Assembly (NCBI RefSeq): GCF_036227325.1 | Contig: NZ_CP109467.1 | Location: 5,704,001 to 5,768,000, forward strand | From: Streptomyces sp. NBC_01465 | GTDB taxonomy: Bacteria > Actinomycetota > Actinomycetes > Streptomycetales > Streptomycetaceae | Direction of reading: 5' to 3' | Length of the DNA: 64,000 nt | In this document: positions 23,980 through 33,378 of the stretch, piece by piece | Layout: every line of letters begins with the position of its first letter | Position numbering within the stretch: position 1 is the first letter of the stretch | The notes under the pieces: generated by a model | What the model was told of the DNA's origin: nothing | Seen by the model: only the letters and a program-made list of their open reading frames with translations | Database searches by the model: none | Program-made: the position numbers and the translations under genes

Positions 23980-26900
23980 CTACGCGTCGAACACCTCGTG
24001 CACCAGCTGCTCCTGCTCGGCCTGGTGGCGCTTGGCCGAACCGACCGCCGGGGACGAGCTGTGCGGGCGCGAGATGCGGCGCAGGCGCTCGCCGTGCGGG
24101 ACGTCCGCGCCGACGGCCAGGTCCAGGTGGTCGATCAGGTTGAGGGCGATGAAGGGCCATGCGCCCTGGTTCGCCGGCTCCTCCTGGGCCCAGAGGTACT
24201 TCTCGGCGTTCGGGTACTTGGCGATCTCGGCCTGGACCTCGGCACCCGGGAGGGGGTAGAGGCGTTCCAGGCGGATGATCGCCGTGTCCGTCGAGCCGCG
24301 CTTCTGACGCTCGGCCTCCAGGTCGTAGTAGACCTTGCCGGCGCAGAAGACGACCTTGCGGACCGCGGACGGGTCCACGGTCGCGTCGCCGATGACGGGG
24401 CGGAAGCCGCCCGTCGTGAACTCCTCCGCCTTCGACGCGGCCGCCTTGAGGCGGAGCATCGACTTCGGGGTGAAGACCACCAGCGGCTTGTGGTGCGGGT
24501 TGTGCACCTGCCACCGCAGGAGGTGGAAGTAGTTCGACGGGAGGGTCGGCATGGCGACCGTCATGTTGTCCTGCGCGCACATCTGGAGGAAGCGCTCGGG
24601 GCGTGCGGACGAGTGGTCCGGGCCCTGGCCCTCGTAGCCGTGCGGGAGGAGCAGCGTGACGCCCGAGTGCTGGCCCCACTTCTGCTCGGCCGCCGAGATG
24701 TACTCGTCGATGACCGACTGGGCGCCGTTGACGAAGTCGCCGAACTGGGCCTCCCACATGACGAGCGACTCGGGGCGGGCCAGCGAGTAGCCGTACTCGA
24801 AGCCCATCACCGCGTACTCGGAGAGGAGGGAGTCGTAGACGTTGTAGCGCGCCTGGTCCTCGGAGAGGTACAGCAGCGGGGTGAAGTCCTCGCCGGTTTC
24901 CCGGTCGATGAGGACCGCGTGGCGCTGGCCGAACGTGCCGCGGCGCGAGTCCTGGCCCGAGAGGCGCACCGGGGTGCCCTCCAGGAGGAGCGAGCCGATG
25001 GCGAGGGTCTCGCCCATGCCCCAGTCGATCGTGCCGTCCTCGACCATGGCCGCGCGGCGCTGCAGCTGGGGCAGCAGGCGCGGGTGGACGGTGACGCGGT
25101 CGGGGATGTTGACCTGCGATTCGGCGATCCGCTTGACGGTCTCCGCGGAGATCGCCGTGGTGACGGCCACCGGGAACGCGGCCTGCGGGTCGGGGAGCGG
25201 GGCCGACGCGGGGTTCGCGACGGCTTCGCGCACCTCGGCGAAGACCTTCTCCAGCTGGCCCTGGAAGTCCTGGAGCGCCTGCTCCGCTTCCTCGAGGGTG
25301 ATGTCGCCCCGGCCGATGAGGGACTCGGTGTAGAGCTTGCGCACCGAGCGCTTCTTGTCGATCAGGTCGTACATCAGCGGCTGGGTGAACGCCGGGTTGT
25401 CCGACTCGTTGTGACCGCGGCGGCGGTAGCAGATGAGGTCGATGACGACGTCCTTGTTGAACGCCTGGCGGAACTCGAAGGCCAGTCGGGCAACGCGGAC
25501 GACGGCCTCGGGGTCGTCGCCGTTCACGTGGAAGATCGGCGCCTCGATCATGCGGGCCACGTCCGTGGCGTACATGGAGGAGCGCGACGACTCGGGAGCC
25601 GCCGTGAAGCCGACCTGGTTGTTGATGACGATGTGGACCGTGCCGCCCGTGCGGTAGCCGCGCAGCTGCGACATGTTGAGCGTCTCGGCCACCACGCCCT
25701 GGCCCGCGAAGGCCGCGTCACCGTGCAGGGCGACGGGCAGGACCGTGAAGTCCGTGCCGCCCTTGTTGATGATGTCCTGCTTGGCGCGGACGATGCCCTC
25801 GATGACCGGGTCGACCGTCTCCAGGTGGGACGGGTTCGCGGCCAGCGAGACCTTGATCTGCTCGCCGTCGAGGCCCGTGAAGGTGCCCTGGGCGCCCAGG
25901 TGGTACTTGACGTCGCCGGAGCCGTGCATCGACTTCGGGTCGAGGTTGCCCTCGAACTCGCGGAAGATCTGCGCGTACGACTTGCCGACGATGTTGGCGA
26001 GGACGTTGAGGCGGCCGCGGTGGGCCATGCCGATGACGACCTCGTCCAGGCGGGACTCCGCGGCGCTGTCGATGACCGCGTCGAGCAGCGGGATGACGGA
26101 CTCGCCGCCCTCCAGGGAGAACCGCTTCTGGCCGACGTACTTCGTCTGCAGGAAGGTCTCGAACGCCTCGGCGGCGTTCAGGCGGCGCAGGATCCGCAGC
26201 TGCTCCTCGCGCTCCGGCTTGGAGTGCGGGCGCTCGATGCGGTCCTGGATCCACTTGCGCTGCTTCGGGTCCTGGATGTGCATGAACTCGACGCCCGTGG
26301 TGCGGCAGTACGAGTCGCGGAGCACGCCCAGGATGTCGCGCAGCTTCATCATCGACTTGCCGGCGAAACCGCCGACCGCGAACTCGCGCTCCAGGTCCCA
26401 CAGGGTGAGGCCGTGCTCGATGATGTCGAGGTCGGGGTGCTTGCGCTGCTTGTACTCCAGCGGGTCGGTGTCGGCCATGACGTGGCCGCGGACCCGGTAG
26501 GAGTGGATGAGCTCGAAGACGCGCGCGGCCTTGGTGACGTCGTCGTCGTGGGAGACGTCGATGTCCTTGAGCCAGCGGACCGGCTCGTACGGGATGCGCA
26601 GGGCTTCGAAGATCTCGTCGTAGAAGCCGCTCTCGCCGAGGAGCAGGTTGGCGACGACACGGAGGAACTCGCCGGAGGCGGCGCCCTGGATGACCCGGTG
26701 GTCGTAGGTCGACGTGAGCGTCATGACCTTCGAGATGCCGAGCTTGTTCAGGGTGTCCTGGCTCGTGCCCTGGAATTCGGCCGGGTAGTCCATCGAGCCG
26801 ACGCCCATGATGACCGACTGTCCGGGCATCAGGCGGGGGACCGAGTGGACGGTGCCGAGGCCGCCGGGGTTGGTGAGGGAGACCGTCACGCCGGTGAAGT

Positions 26901-27795
26901 CGTCCATCGTCAGCTTGTTGTCGCGGGCGCGACGGACGATGTCCTCGTAGGCCTGCCAGAACTCGAAGAAGTTCAGGGTCTCGGCCTTCTTGATGCCCGC
27001 GACGACCAGCTGACGGTCGCCGTTGGGCTTCACCAGGTCGATGGCGAGGCCGAAGTTGATGTGCGCCGGCTTGACCAGGGTCGGCTTGCCGTCCTTCTCC
27101 ACGAAGGAGTAGTTCATCGACGGCATGGCCTTGATGGCCTGCACCATGGCGAACCCGATGAGGTGCGTGAAGGAGATCTTCCCGCCGCGGGCGCGCTTGA
27201 GGTGGTTGTTGATGACGATGCGGTTGTCGAAGAGCAGCTTCACGGGGAGGGCGCGGACGGACGTGGCCGTCGGGACCTCCACGGAGGCGTTCATGTTCTT
27301 CGCGACCGCGGCGGCGGGGCCGCGCAGGGTGACGAACTCCGGACCGGCCGGGGCTTCGGCAGCAGGGGCCGCCTGGGCGGCCGGAGCGGCCTTGGCGGGC
27401 GCCGGGGCAGCGGCCGCGGGCTTCGCCGCAGGAGCGGCGGGCGCGGGTGCGGCTGCGGGAGCCGGGGCCTGGGTGGCCGGCTTGGCCGGGGCAGGCGTGG
27501 CCTGGACCGGAGCCGGGGTCTGAGCAGCCGGGGCAGGCGGGGCTACCGCAGCCCCCGCGGCTGCGGCGGCCGGAGCGGCGGGGGCGGCAGGGGCCTCCGG
27601 CGCCGCGGCATTGCCCGGCTTGTAGTCGGCGAAGAAGTCCCACCAGGCACGATCGACCGAATTCGGGTCCTGGAGGTACTGCTGGTAGATCTCATCGACG
27701 AGCCACTCATTGGGACCGAAGGCCGCGGCAGGGCTCTTGCCCTGCCCCGCTTGGTCGGTCGAGATGCTCGAGTTACTGGGGGACTGAGACGACAC
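23980..27795 (-). CDS. kgd: Multifunctional 2-oxoglutarate decarboxylase / dehydrogenase E1 - succinyltransferase E2 (Kgd)
   Basis: 1271 residues, the actinobacterial fusion. The E1o N-terminal helix ([15 protein letters not shown], about 25-45) is followed by an Ala/Pro-rich linker in place of a lipoyl domain. Then comes an E2-like succinyltransferase core (about 120-360; [11 protein letters not shown] holds the catalytic His). The ThDP-dependent E1 domain follows (about 400-1271; [24 protein letters not shown] region and [12 protein letters not shown]). It channels 2-oxoglutarate to succinyl-CoA or succinic semialdehyde in the TCA cycle, working with shared E2p/E3. GTG 27795 ([10 protein letters not shown]) gives the usual family N-terminus; the frame extends nine codons further but without a ribosome site. 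Confidence 0.95.
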   Translation of the reverse strand: MSSQSPSNSSISTDQAGQGKSPAAAFGPNEWLVDEIYQQYLQDPNSVDRAWWDFFADYKPGNAAAPEAPAAPAAPAAAAAGAAVAPPAPAAQTPAPVQATPAPAKPATQAPAPAAAPAPAAPAAKPAAAAPAPAKAAPAAQAAPAAEAPAGPEFVTLRGPAAAVAKNMNASVEVPTATSVRALPVKLLFDNRIVINNHLKRARGGKISFTHLIGFAMVQAIKAMPSMNYSFVEKDGKPTLVKPAHINFGLAIDLVKPNGDRQLVVAGIKKAETLNFFEFWQAYEDIVRRARDNKLTMDDFTGVTVSLTNPGGLGTVHSVPRLMPGQSVIMGVGSMDYPAEFQGTSQDTLNKLGISKVMTLTSTYDHRVIQGAASGEFLRVVANLLLGESGFYDEIFEALRIPYEPVRWLKDIDVSHDDDVTKAARVFELIHSYRVRGHVMADTDPLEYKQRKHPDLDIIEHGLTLWDLEREFAVGGFAGKSMMKLRDILGVLRDSYCRTTGVEFMHIQDPKQRKWIQDRIERPHSKPEREEQLRILRRLNAAEAFETFLQTKYVGQKRFSLEGGESVIPLLDAVIDSAAESRLDEVVIGMAHRGRLNVLANIVGKSYAQIFREFEGNLDPKSMHGSGDVKYHLGAQGTFTGLDGEQIKVSLAANPSHLETVDPVIEGIVRAKQDIINKGGTDFTVLPVALHGDAAFAGQGVVAETLNMSQLRGYRTGGTVHIVINNQVGFTAAPESSRSSMYATDVARMIEAPIFHVNGDDPEAVVRVARLAFEFRQAFNKDVVIDLICYRRRGHNESDNPAFTQPLMYDLIDKKRSVRKLYTESLIGRGDITLEEAEQALQDFQGQLEKVFAEVREAVANPASAPLPDPQAAFPVAVTTAISAETVKRIAESQVNIPDRVTVHPRLLPQLQRRAAMVEDGTIDWGMGETLAIGSLLLEGTPVRLSGQDSRRGTFGQRHAVLIDRETGEDFTPLLYLSEDQARYNVYDSLLSEYAVMGFEYGYSLARPESLVMWEAQFGDFVNGAQSVIDEYISAAEQKWGQHSGVTLLLPHGYEGQGPDHSSARPERFLQMCAQDNMTVAMPTLPSNYFHLLRWQVHNPHHKPLVVFTPKSMLRLKAAASKAEEFTTGGFRPVIGDATVDPSAVRKVVFCAGKVYYDLEAERQKRGSTDTAIIRLERLYPLPGAEVQAEIAKYPNAEKYLWAQEEPANQGAWPFIALNLIDHLDLAVGADVPHGERLRRISRPHSSSPAVGSAKRHQAEQEQLVHEVFDA

Positions 27796-28087
27796 GGCGG
27801 TAACCGCCCTCTTCCGCTTCACAAGGTGATGGACAGCGGGAATAAAGGCTACGCCTCTGTGGCCGCGAGATGCAGACCGGGCTGGCCATCGTCACGTAAG
27901 TCACATCGGAACCTGTGTTTCGGGCCTTGAAATGGCGGGAAACAAGCGAGGTTCCGCGCGTTACGGGTACGGCGGCGCATGGCTGCGGCCTCGCAGCCCG
28001 CATCCCACACCCGCTTACACTCCGGTAAACCGGCTCCACTGGAGCGGCTTCGCCGCGCGAGGCTGGTGTTCCGGTTCGAACCCTACG
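27796..28087. other. Intergenic region between two-component operon and kgd
   Basis: 292 bp with no supported gene. It must hold the kgd promoter. Next to the histidine-kinase stop are short dyads (CCGGT/ACCGG at about 28022-28033; GCTCC/GGAGC at 28034-28046) that could end the kinase transcript. A GGTTCGAACC at 28073-28082 resembles a tRNA T-arm, but no other tRNA element accompanies it. Confidence 0.5.
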
Positions 28088-29158
28088 TCAACCGCGCGCC
28101 GGAAGCCTGCCCGGAAGAGTGACCTGTATACGGCAGCCGCGCACCGATTCGGCCACCCCGATCCGCCCGCCGTGAAGATCCACGGCCCAGCGCGCGATGG
28201 CGAGGCCGAGCCCCGTACCGCCGTCGCCGTGCCGGGCGTTCCCGCGGTTGAAGCGCTCGAAGACCTGGTGCCACTCCGACTCGGGGATGCCGGGCCCCTC
28301 GTCCATGACCTCCAGGGTCAGCGACTCGGGCTGGGAGCCGCGCCGCGCGCGTACGGTGACGCGGCCGTGCGGCGGGGAGTGCTTGACCGCGTTGTCGATC
28401 AGGTTGGCCACCACCTGGTGCAGCCGCTCCGCGTCCGCGTGCGCGGTCAGCTCGGGCGGCGAGACGTCCAGGTGCAGATGGACGTCGGTACGGGTGTGCT
28501 GGCCGCCCGAGCCCCCGGAGGAGGCCCGCTGGGCGGCGGCGAGGTTGGCTTCCTTCAGTACGCCCGAGAGGTACGGCCAGACCTCGAAGCGGTGGGCCTT
28601 CAGCGGCACCACCCCGTTGTCGAGCCGGGAGAGGTCCAGGAGCGTCTCGACCAGCCGGCCAAGGCGCTCCGTCTGCTTCAGCGCGATGCGCATCGTCGCC
28701 GGGTCCGCCTCCGAGACGCCGTCCACGACGTTCTCGAGGACGGCCCGCAGAGCCGCGATCGGGGTCCGCAGCTCGTGCGAGACGTTGGCCACCAGCTCCT
28801 TGCGGTGCCGGTCGACGGCCTCCAGGTCCTCGGCCATGCGGTTGATGGTCGTGGCGAGCTCGCCGAAGCCGTCGTTGCGGTCGGCCCCGCGTACGCGGCG
28901 GGTGTAGTCGCCGTGCGAGATCGACCGGGCGACGGTGTTCATCTCGTCGAGCGGGGACATCAGCGCGTGCGCCGCGAACTGGGTGATCAGCATCGAGGCG
29001 ATCACCGAGAAGATCGTGACGAAGCGGAGTTCGATCTTGGCGTTGAGGGCGGCGGTCAGCAGGCCGGTGGTGACCAGGACCGAGACGACGACGAGTGTGC
29101 CGAGCTTGGTCCTGATCGAAATCGAGCGCTTGCGTCCGCCGACCCCCACCCTCGTCAC
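28088..29158 (-). CDS. HAMP-type sensor histidine kinase
   Basis: 356 residues. Two membrane helices (about 18-38 and 46-66) leave only about seven external residues, so this is an intramembrane-sensing kinase. HAMP follows (about 67-120). The HisKA box LVANVSHELRTPIAAL has phospho-His128. The ATPase domain has N box LIDNAVKHS, G1 DEGPGIPESEWHQVF and G2 GGTGLGLAIA. GTG 29158 overlaps the response-regulator stop as GTGA, so the pair is translationally coupled. It phosphorylates the OmpR-type regulator encoded upstream. The signal is unknown. The pair is conserved beside kgd in streptomycetes. Confidence 0.92.
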   Translation of the reverse strand: MTRVGVGGRKRSISIRTKLGTLVVVSVLVTTGLLTAALNAKIELRFVTIFSVIASMLITQFAAHALMSPLDEMNTVARSISHGDYTRRVRGADRNDGFGELATTINRMAEDLEAVDRHRKELVANVSHELRTPIAALRAVLENVVDGVSEADPATMRIALKQTERLGRLVETLLDLSRLDNGVVPLKAHRFEVWPYLSGVLKEANLAAAQRASSGGSGGQHTRTDVHLHLDVSPPELTAHADAERLHQVVANLIDNAVKHSPPHGRVTVRARRGSQPESLTLEVMDEGPGIPESEWHQVFERFNRGNARHGDGGTGLGLAIARWAVDLHGGRIGVAESVRGCRIQVTLPGRLPARG

Positions 29159-29892
29159 GGCGCCGGGGTCTCCAGGGCGTAGCCCACACCGTGGACGGTG
29201 CGGATCCGCTCCGCGCCGATCTTCCGGCGCAGCGCCTTGATGTGGCTGTCGACGGTACGGGTGCCCGACGCGTCGGCCCAGTCCCACACCTCGGCGAGCA
29301 GCTGCTCGCGCGAGAGGACGGCGCGGGGCGTGTTCGCCAGGCAGACCAGGAGGTCGAACTCGGTGGGCGTCAGATGGACGTCGTCGTTGCGCACCCGTAC
29401 GCGACGCTGCGCGTGGTCGATCTCCAGCTCGCCCAGGCGCAGGATCCCGCTGCGCGGAGTCGAGGCGGCGATCGTCGCCCGCTCCACCCGCCGCAGCAGT
29501 ACGTGGACCCTGGCGGCCAGTTCGCGCATCGAGAACGGCTTGGTCATGTAGTCGTCGGCGCCCACTCCGAGCCCGACCAGCATGTCGGTCTCGTCGTCGC
29601 GTGCCGTGAGCATCAGGACCGGGACCGGCCTCTGCGCCTGCACACGGCGGCAGACCTCGAGTCCGTCGAAGCCCGGCAGCATCACGTCGAGGACCATCAG
29701 GTCCGGCTGCCACGCCTCGGCCGCGTCCACGGCCGCGGGTCCGTCGACGGCCGTCTGCACCTGGAAGCCCTCGGCGCGGAGCCGGGCTGCGATGGCGTCG
29801 ACGATCGTCGCGTCGTCCTCGACGACGAGCACCCGGCGCTGGGCGCCCGGCGTTGCCGCGACGCCGTTGTGGGTGGTGTGTGTCTGCTCCAT
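29155..29892 (-). CDS. OmpR-family response regulator
   Basis: 245 residues. The receiver domain (about 20-135) has acidic pair VVEDDATI, phospho-acceptor Asp69 in LMVLDVMLP and the conserved Lys in YMTKPFS. The C-terminal winged helix (about 150-242) has LTPTEFDLLVCLANTP, AVLSREQLLAEVWDW and TVDSHIKALRRKIG. ATG 29892 is chosen because AGGGG lies just upstream. The frame remains open for 43 more codons without a site. It is the partner of the coupled histidine kinase, with targets unknown. Confidence 0.93.
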   Translation of the reverse strand: MEQTHTTHNGVAATPGAQRRVLVVEDDATIVDAIAARLRAEGFQVQTAVDGPAAVDAAEAWQPDLMVLDVMLPGFDGLEVCRRVQAQRPVPVLMLTARDDETDMLVGLGVGADDYMTKPFSMRELAARVHVLLRRVERATIAASTPRSGILRLGELEIDHAQRRVRVRNDDVHLTPTEFDLLVCLANTPRAVLSREQLLAEVWDWADASGTRTVDSHIKALRRKIGAERIRTVHGVGYALETPAP

Positions 29893-29971
29893 CGCCCGCC
29901 CCTGCTGTGCTTTCGCAACGTACTTGCTCGTAAGGTCGCTCAGCAGACTAGAGGCTGTGGCGGCATCCCGG

Positions 29972-30742
29972 CTACGCAGGGCGAACACCGAGATGGACCA
30001 CGTCGGGGACGCCTCGGGCAACGGCGATCTCTTCGGTTCTTACCTGCTCAAATCCGGCATTCCGCATAGCCGTTTCGAAGGCTTCCGACGGCTGCGCGGA
30101 CCATACGGCGAGGATTCCGCCCGGTTTGAGACGGTCGCGGCACGCCGCGAGTCCCGCCGGGCCGTAGAGGCTCGAGTTTCCGTCGGTAACCGTCCAGTCG
30201 GGCCCGTTGTCGATATCCAGACAGAGTGCGTCAAAGCGCTCATCATTGGTCTGGACGAATACGACGAGATCGGTGGGCAGGATCACAGTCCTCGGATCGG
30301 CGAGAGCGGCCCCCGAGATGCGGGAGAGAGGCCCTTCCCGGTGCCAGTCGACGATGGCGGTCTCCCGCTCGACGACCGCGATGCGTCCCCAGCGCGGGTC
30401 GGCCGCGGCGTGGGCGAGGGAGAAACCGACGCCGAGGCCGCCGATCAGGACGCTCGGCTCGCTGCGGCTGTCGAGGGCGTCCATCGCCACGTCGATCAGC
30501 AGCCGCTCGGACCGGCCGTCCGACGTGTCCATCAGGAAGCACCCGTTGGCGATGATCTCGTAGTGCTCGCCGCGGCTGCGCAGTACGACCTCGCCGTACG
30601 GGCCCTCGCGCCGGTCCACCGTGCGCGCCTGCTCCTGCACGTCGTTGATGGCGATCGCCTCCTTGATGCGCGTTCCACGGGGCCCGGACGCGGCCGGAGC
30701 CGAGTTGGTTGCCCCGCATGTTCTCTGTGTGGCACACGTCAT
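29972..30742 (-). CDS. Spermidine-synthase-like protein
   Basis: About 256 residues. The Rossmann-type methyltransferase/polyamine synthase core shows VLIGGLGVGFSLA (nucleotide loop), VVERETAIVDWHREG and ALCLDIDNGPDW. Residues that bind decarboxylated SAM in true spermidine synthases are not all evident, so the reaction is uncertain. The start is unclear: ATG 30742 gives about 40 poorly conserved N-terminal residues. An AAGGAGG lies near 30655, so translation could begin further in, around GTG 30637 or so. It lies 79 bp upstream of the response-regulator gene, same strand. Confidence 0.7.
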   Translation of the reverse strand: MTCATQRTCGATNSAPAASGPRGTRIKEAIAINDVQEQARTVDRREGPYGEVVLRSRGEHYEIIANGCFLMDTSDGRSERLLIDVAMDALDSRSEPSVLIGGLGVGFSLAHAAADPRWGRIAVVERETAIVDWHREGPLSRISGAALADPRTVILPTDLVVFVQTNDERFDALCLDIDNGPDWTVTDGNSSLYGPAGLAACRDRLKPGGILAVWSAQPSEAFETAMRNAGFEQVRTEEIAVARGVPDVVHLGVRPA

Positions 30743-30819
30743 AGACGAGGCCGGAGGCTATCGCGGAGAGTGCGCGTTGTACGAGTGACTTGTTCACGCA
30801 CGGAAGGGACCCGGCCGCA

Positions 30820-31620
30820 GTGCACCCGGCACGGACGCGCACCCCGCTGGACGGCATCCCGTCCCAGCGCGGCAGCGCTGCTTCGGTGCCCGAGCACGCG
30901 TACGAGGACCCCACCGGTTTCGCGGTCGCGCCGGACGCCTCGCTCCCCGCCCTGCCCCCGGCTCCCGTACGCCGCCCGTGGCGACGCCTGCTGCGGTTGG
31001 TCCCCACCCCCGCCGGGACGCCGTTCACCTTCGGCTACGCGCTGGTCCTGCTCGCCACGTCCCTCTTCGCCGACCACGCCGACCCGGACATCGTCGGCGA
31101 CCTCCTGCGCGGCTCCAGCACCGATGTCGCCCACCTTGCGCAGACCCCGCTGCTCGCCCTGGTGGGCAGCGCCCTGTGGATCGCGGGCGGCATTCTCTCC
31201 CCGTACGCCGTCGGCTTCCTCTTCGTCCTCACCGCGCTGGAGCGCCGCATCGGCGGCTGGCGCGCGGCCGGCGTCTTCCTCCTCGGACATGTGACGGCGA
31301 CCCTCGCCACCGAACTCCCCGTGGGGCTCTCGGTGGTCACGGGCCACCTCCCCGACTCCTCGCTGCACCGCCTCGACTACGGCATCAGCTTCGGCCTGAT
31401 GACCAGCTTCGGCGCCCTCGCCGGGCTGGTCGCACCACTGCTGCGCTGGTCGGCGCTGGGCGTGCTGACCGCGGTGCTCGTCCAGGACCTGCTGTCCTTC
31501 ACCGATCCGCTGACCGGCTGGGGACATCTGATGGCACTGGTGATCGGGGTCGCCTGCTGGCCGCTGGTGCGGCGGTGGAGTGCCGCCCGAACTCCACCAG
31601 GCAGTGCCACAACTGCTTGA
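30820..31620 (+). CDS. Rhomboid-like membrane protein
   Basis: 266 residues. A cytoplasmic N-terminus (about 1-60) precedes about six membrane segments. LDYGISFGLMTSFGALAG carries a GxSx-like motif (Ser in GISF), and the last segment has GWGHLMALVIG with a His, resembling the Ser-His dyad of rhomboid proteases. The canonical GxSG is altered, so activity is uncertain. GTG 30820 follows GGAAGGGAC; a TTG at 30790 is an alternative start. Its 3' end overlaps the convergent DUF3626 gene by 122 bp. Confidence 0.7.
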   Translation: MHPARTRTPLDGIPSQRGSAASVPEHAYEDPTGFAVAPDASLPALPPAPVRRPWRRLLRLVPTPAGTPFTFGYALVLLATSLFADHADPDIVGDLLRGSSTDVAHLAQTPLLALVGSALWIAGGILSPYAVGFLFVLTALERRIGGWRAAGVFLLGHVTATLATELPVGLSVVTGHLPDSSLHRLDYGISFGLMTSFGALAGLVAPLLRWSALGVLTAVLVQDLLSFTDPLTGWGHLMALVIGVACWPLVRRWSAARTPPGSATTA

Positions 31621-32596
31621 CGTACTGCAGGACTTCGTCCCGGTCGCCCCACCGTGCCCAGGCCTCCGGGTCCCGTACGACCGAGGCCGCCGCGCGTCCG
31701 AGTGTCTCGGCGTCGTAGGTGCGGCCGGTCGCGTACGAGACACGGATCAGCTCCGCGAGCGGGAGCATCACCTCGCCCCGGAATTCGGGGTCGATCGCGT
31801 CGGGCTCCAGGACAAATCCCGCATGGCGCTCCACGCCGATCCCGTACCGCTCGGCCGCCTTGATCAGAAGGCGGCCGGTTTCCGTGCCGTCGAAGGACGG
31901 GTCCAGGACGATCGCCTCCGCGTCGCGCGCCAGGTCGACCGGGCCGTGGACCTGCGCCTCGATGTAGAAGTCCAGGGATCTGCCCGGCAGGGGTGAGGGA
32001 GCGGCGTCCGGAAGCCCCTGCAGTACGGAGGCCGGGTCCATCCCCGTGACGCCCAGCGCCGAGCCGGTCGCGGCGGCGTCCGCCAGGCCCGTCAGTACGG
32101 GGCCGAACGCGTCGATCGTGCCGACGTGCGCCGGGCCGACATGGCTGTCCCCGAAGCAGTACGTCGCCCGGTCGTTGACGGCGGGCCGCAGCCGTACGTG
32201 GCAGGAGCCGAAGCGGGGCGCGGCACCGTCGGAGTGGTGCATCAGGTTCAGGGCGCCGTACTTGGGGCGGTCCCCGGGCGCCACGCCGTCCGCGTGGTAC
32301 GCCCCGCCGAAGAGCGACTCCTCCCAGGTGTCCCGCAGTCCGCCCGGGTGCGCGGTACGGCTGCCGTTGGACAGGCCCGTCTCGTACTGGCTCCGATAGA
32401 TCCCGTCCGCGGCCAGGCCCTCCGCGACCGTGCGGCCGCCCGTGGCGATGCGGTCGGGGTGGAAGTTGAGGGTGATGCGGGCGTGCTCGCGGATCGCGGG
32501 GATGTACGGGACGAGCGCGTCCGGTCCCGGCGGTGCGGTGCGCGCGGCCGCGCGGATGTGGGCGAGTGCCGCGGCCTGGGCGGGGGTGAGGGTCAC
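31499..32596 (-). CDS. DUF3626-domain protein
   Basis: 365 residues. The DUF3626 signature includes ITLNFHPDRIA, GIYRSQYETGLSNG, KYGALNLMHHSDGAAPRFGSCHVRLR and TYCFGDSHVGPAHVGT, covering about residues 50-330. Its many conserved polar residues suggest an enzyme, but the function is unknown. The C-terminal 35 residues are low-complexity and lie antisense to the rhomboid-like gene. GTG 32596 overlaps the stop of the GNAT gene (GTGA), so the two are co-translated. Confidence 0.75.
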   Translation of the reverse strand: MTLTPAQAAALAHIRAAARTAPPGPDALVPYIPAIREHARITLNFHPDRIATGGRTVAEGLAADGIYRSQYETGLSNGSRTAHPGGLRDTWEESLFGGAYHADGVAPGDRPKYGALNLMHHSDGAAPRFGSCHVRLRPAVNDRATYCFGDSHVGPAHVGTIDAFGPVLTGLADAAATGSALGVTGMDPASVLQGLPDAAPSPLPGRSLDFYIEAQVHGPVDLARDAEAIVLDPSFDGTETGRLLIKAAERYGIGVERHAGFVLEPDAIDPEFRGEVMLPLAELIRVSYATGRTYDAETLGRAAASVVRDPEAWARWGDRDEVLQYVKQLWHCLVEFGRHSTAAPAASRRPRSPVPSDVPSRSADR

Positions 32597-33234
32597 TGCT
32601 CGTCCGGCGCGAAGTAGAGGCTCGCCATCGGGGAGATCGTGCACCAGCCGAGCGCCGCGTACAGGGCCTGGCCCTCGGGGGTGCCGACCAGGACGCCGGT
32701 CGTGGCGCCCGCCTCGTACGCCGTGTTCTGCAGGGTCCGCATCACCAGGGAGCCGAGGCCCTTGCGCTGGTGGGCGGGGGAGGTCTCGATCTGGTCGGCC
32801 ACCGCGGTGGCGCCGGTCGGGGCGATCTGGCCGCGTGCCGCGAAGTGCCCCTCGGGGGTGCGGACCAGGACGCGGGTGACGCCGCCGCGGGTCCAGGAGG
32901 TGAGCGTGTAGCCGGCCGGGAGTTCGGGCCTGGCGGGGGAGAGAGGCGTCGTCATCAGGAAGCCGGGCTGGTCGAACTGCCAGCCGGGGCCGAGCCAGGG
33001 CCGTACGGTCTCGTCGTCCGCGAAGAGCTTCAGCCAGGTGCCGGGGGCGGTCGTCGCGGCCACCAGCTTGCGTACGGCCGTCTCGTCGGGGGCGGGCACC
33101 ACGTGGCGCGAAACGTGCTTGGCCTGGCCGACGTCGATGGTGAAGCCCCACGGCTCGGCGATCGGATCCGAGGTCCCCCGCGAGACGATCCAGCCCCTGA
33201 TCCAGGCCTCGACGCCCTCTGTCACCCGCTCCAT
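32593..33234 (-). CDS. GNAT-family N-acetyltransferase
   Basis: 213 residues. The GNAT core in the C-terminal half has VADQIETSPAHQRKGLGSLVMRTL (strand 4, acetyl-CoA loop QRKGLG) and GVLVGTPEGQALYAALGW. The N-terminal half (about 1-100) is family-specific and probably forms the acceptor pocket. The acceptor is unknown. Coupling to DUF3626 by a four-base overlap suggests a joint function. It is divergent from lon, with a HAIR-like operator between. Confidence 0.8.
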   Translation of the reverse strand: MERVTEGVEAWIRGWIVSRGTSDPIAEPWGFTIDVGQAKHVSRHVVPAPDETAVRKLVAATTAPGTWLKLFADDETVRPWLGPGWQFDQPGFLMTTPLSPARPELPAGYTLTSWTRGGVTRVLVRTPEGHFAARGQIAPTGATAVADQIETSPAHQRKGLGSLVMRTLQNTAYEAGATTGVLVGTPEGQALYAALGWCTISPMASLYFAPDEQ

Positions 33235-33337
33235 GACACCCTCCCAAAGGTAATGGTCAGTCTCGACAGGAGCACCTTACATAGGGCGATCGCCGAGAGC
33301 GAACAATTTTTTGGGAACATTCGGGGGCTCCTGGGCA

Positions 33338-33356
33338 TTGAGTCGGCATAGCTCAA
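33338..33356. promoter_or_regulatory. HAIR-like HspR operator upstream of lon
   Basis: TTGAGT (33338-33343), seven bases, then GCTCAA (33351-33356). The HspR consensus is CTTGAGT-N7-ACTCAAG, so the spacing is exact and the inner core deviates at one position. It ends 22 bp before the lon ATG. Lon belongs to the HspR heat-shock regulon in characterised streptomycetes. Confidence 0.75.
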
Positions 33357-33378
33357 CTTCACTGCCTAAGGGGAGATC

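Noticed and set aside
23998..27930. 1310-codon open frame antisense to kgd
   Set aside because: It is the high-GC shadow of kgd: low-complexity Arg/Gly/Val/Leu/Asp sequence without domains. The opposite strand encodes an unmistakable 2-oxoglutarate decarboxylase.
28073..28082. GGTTCGAACC, like a tRNA T-arm
   Set aside because: No acceptor stem, D-arm or anticodon arm can be built around it. It abuts the histidine-kinase stop and is probably chance.
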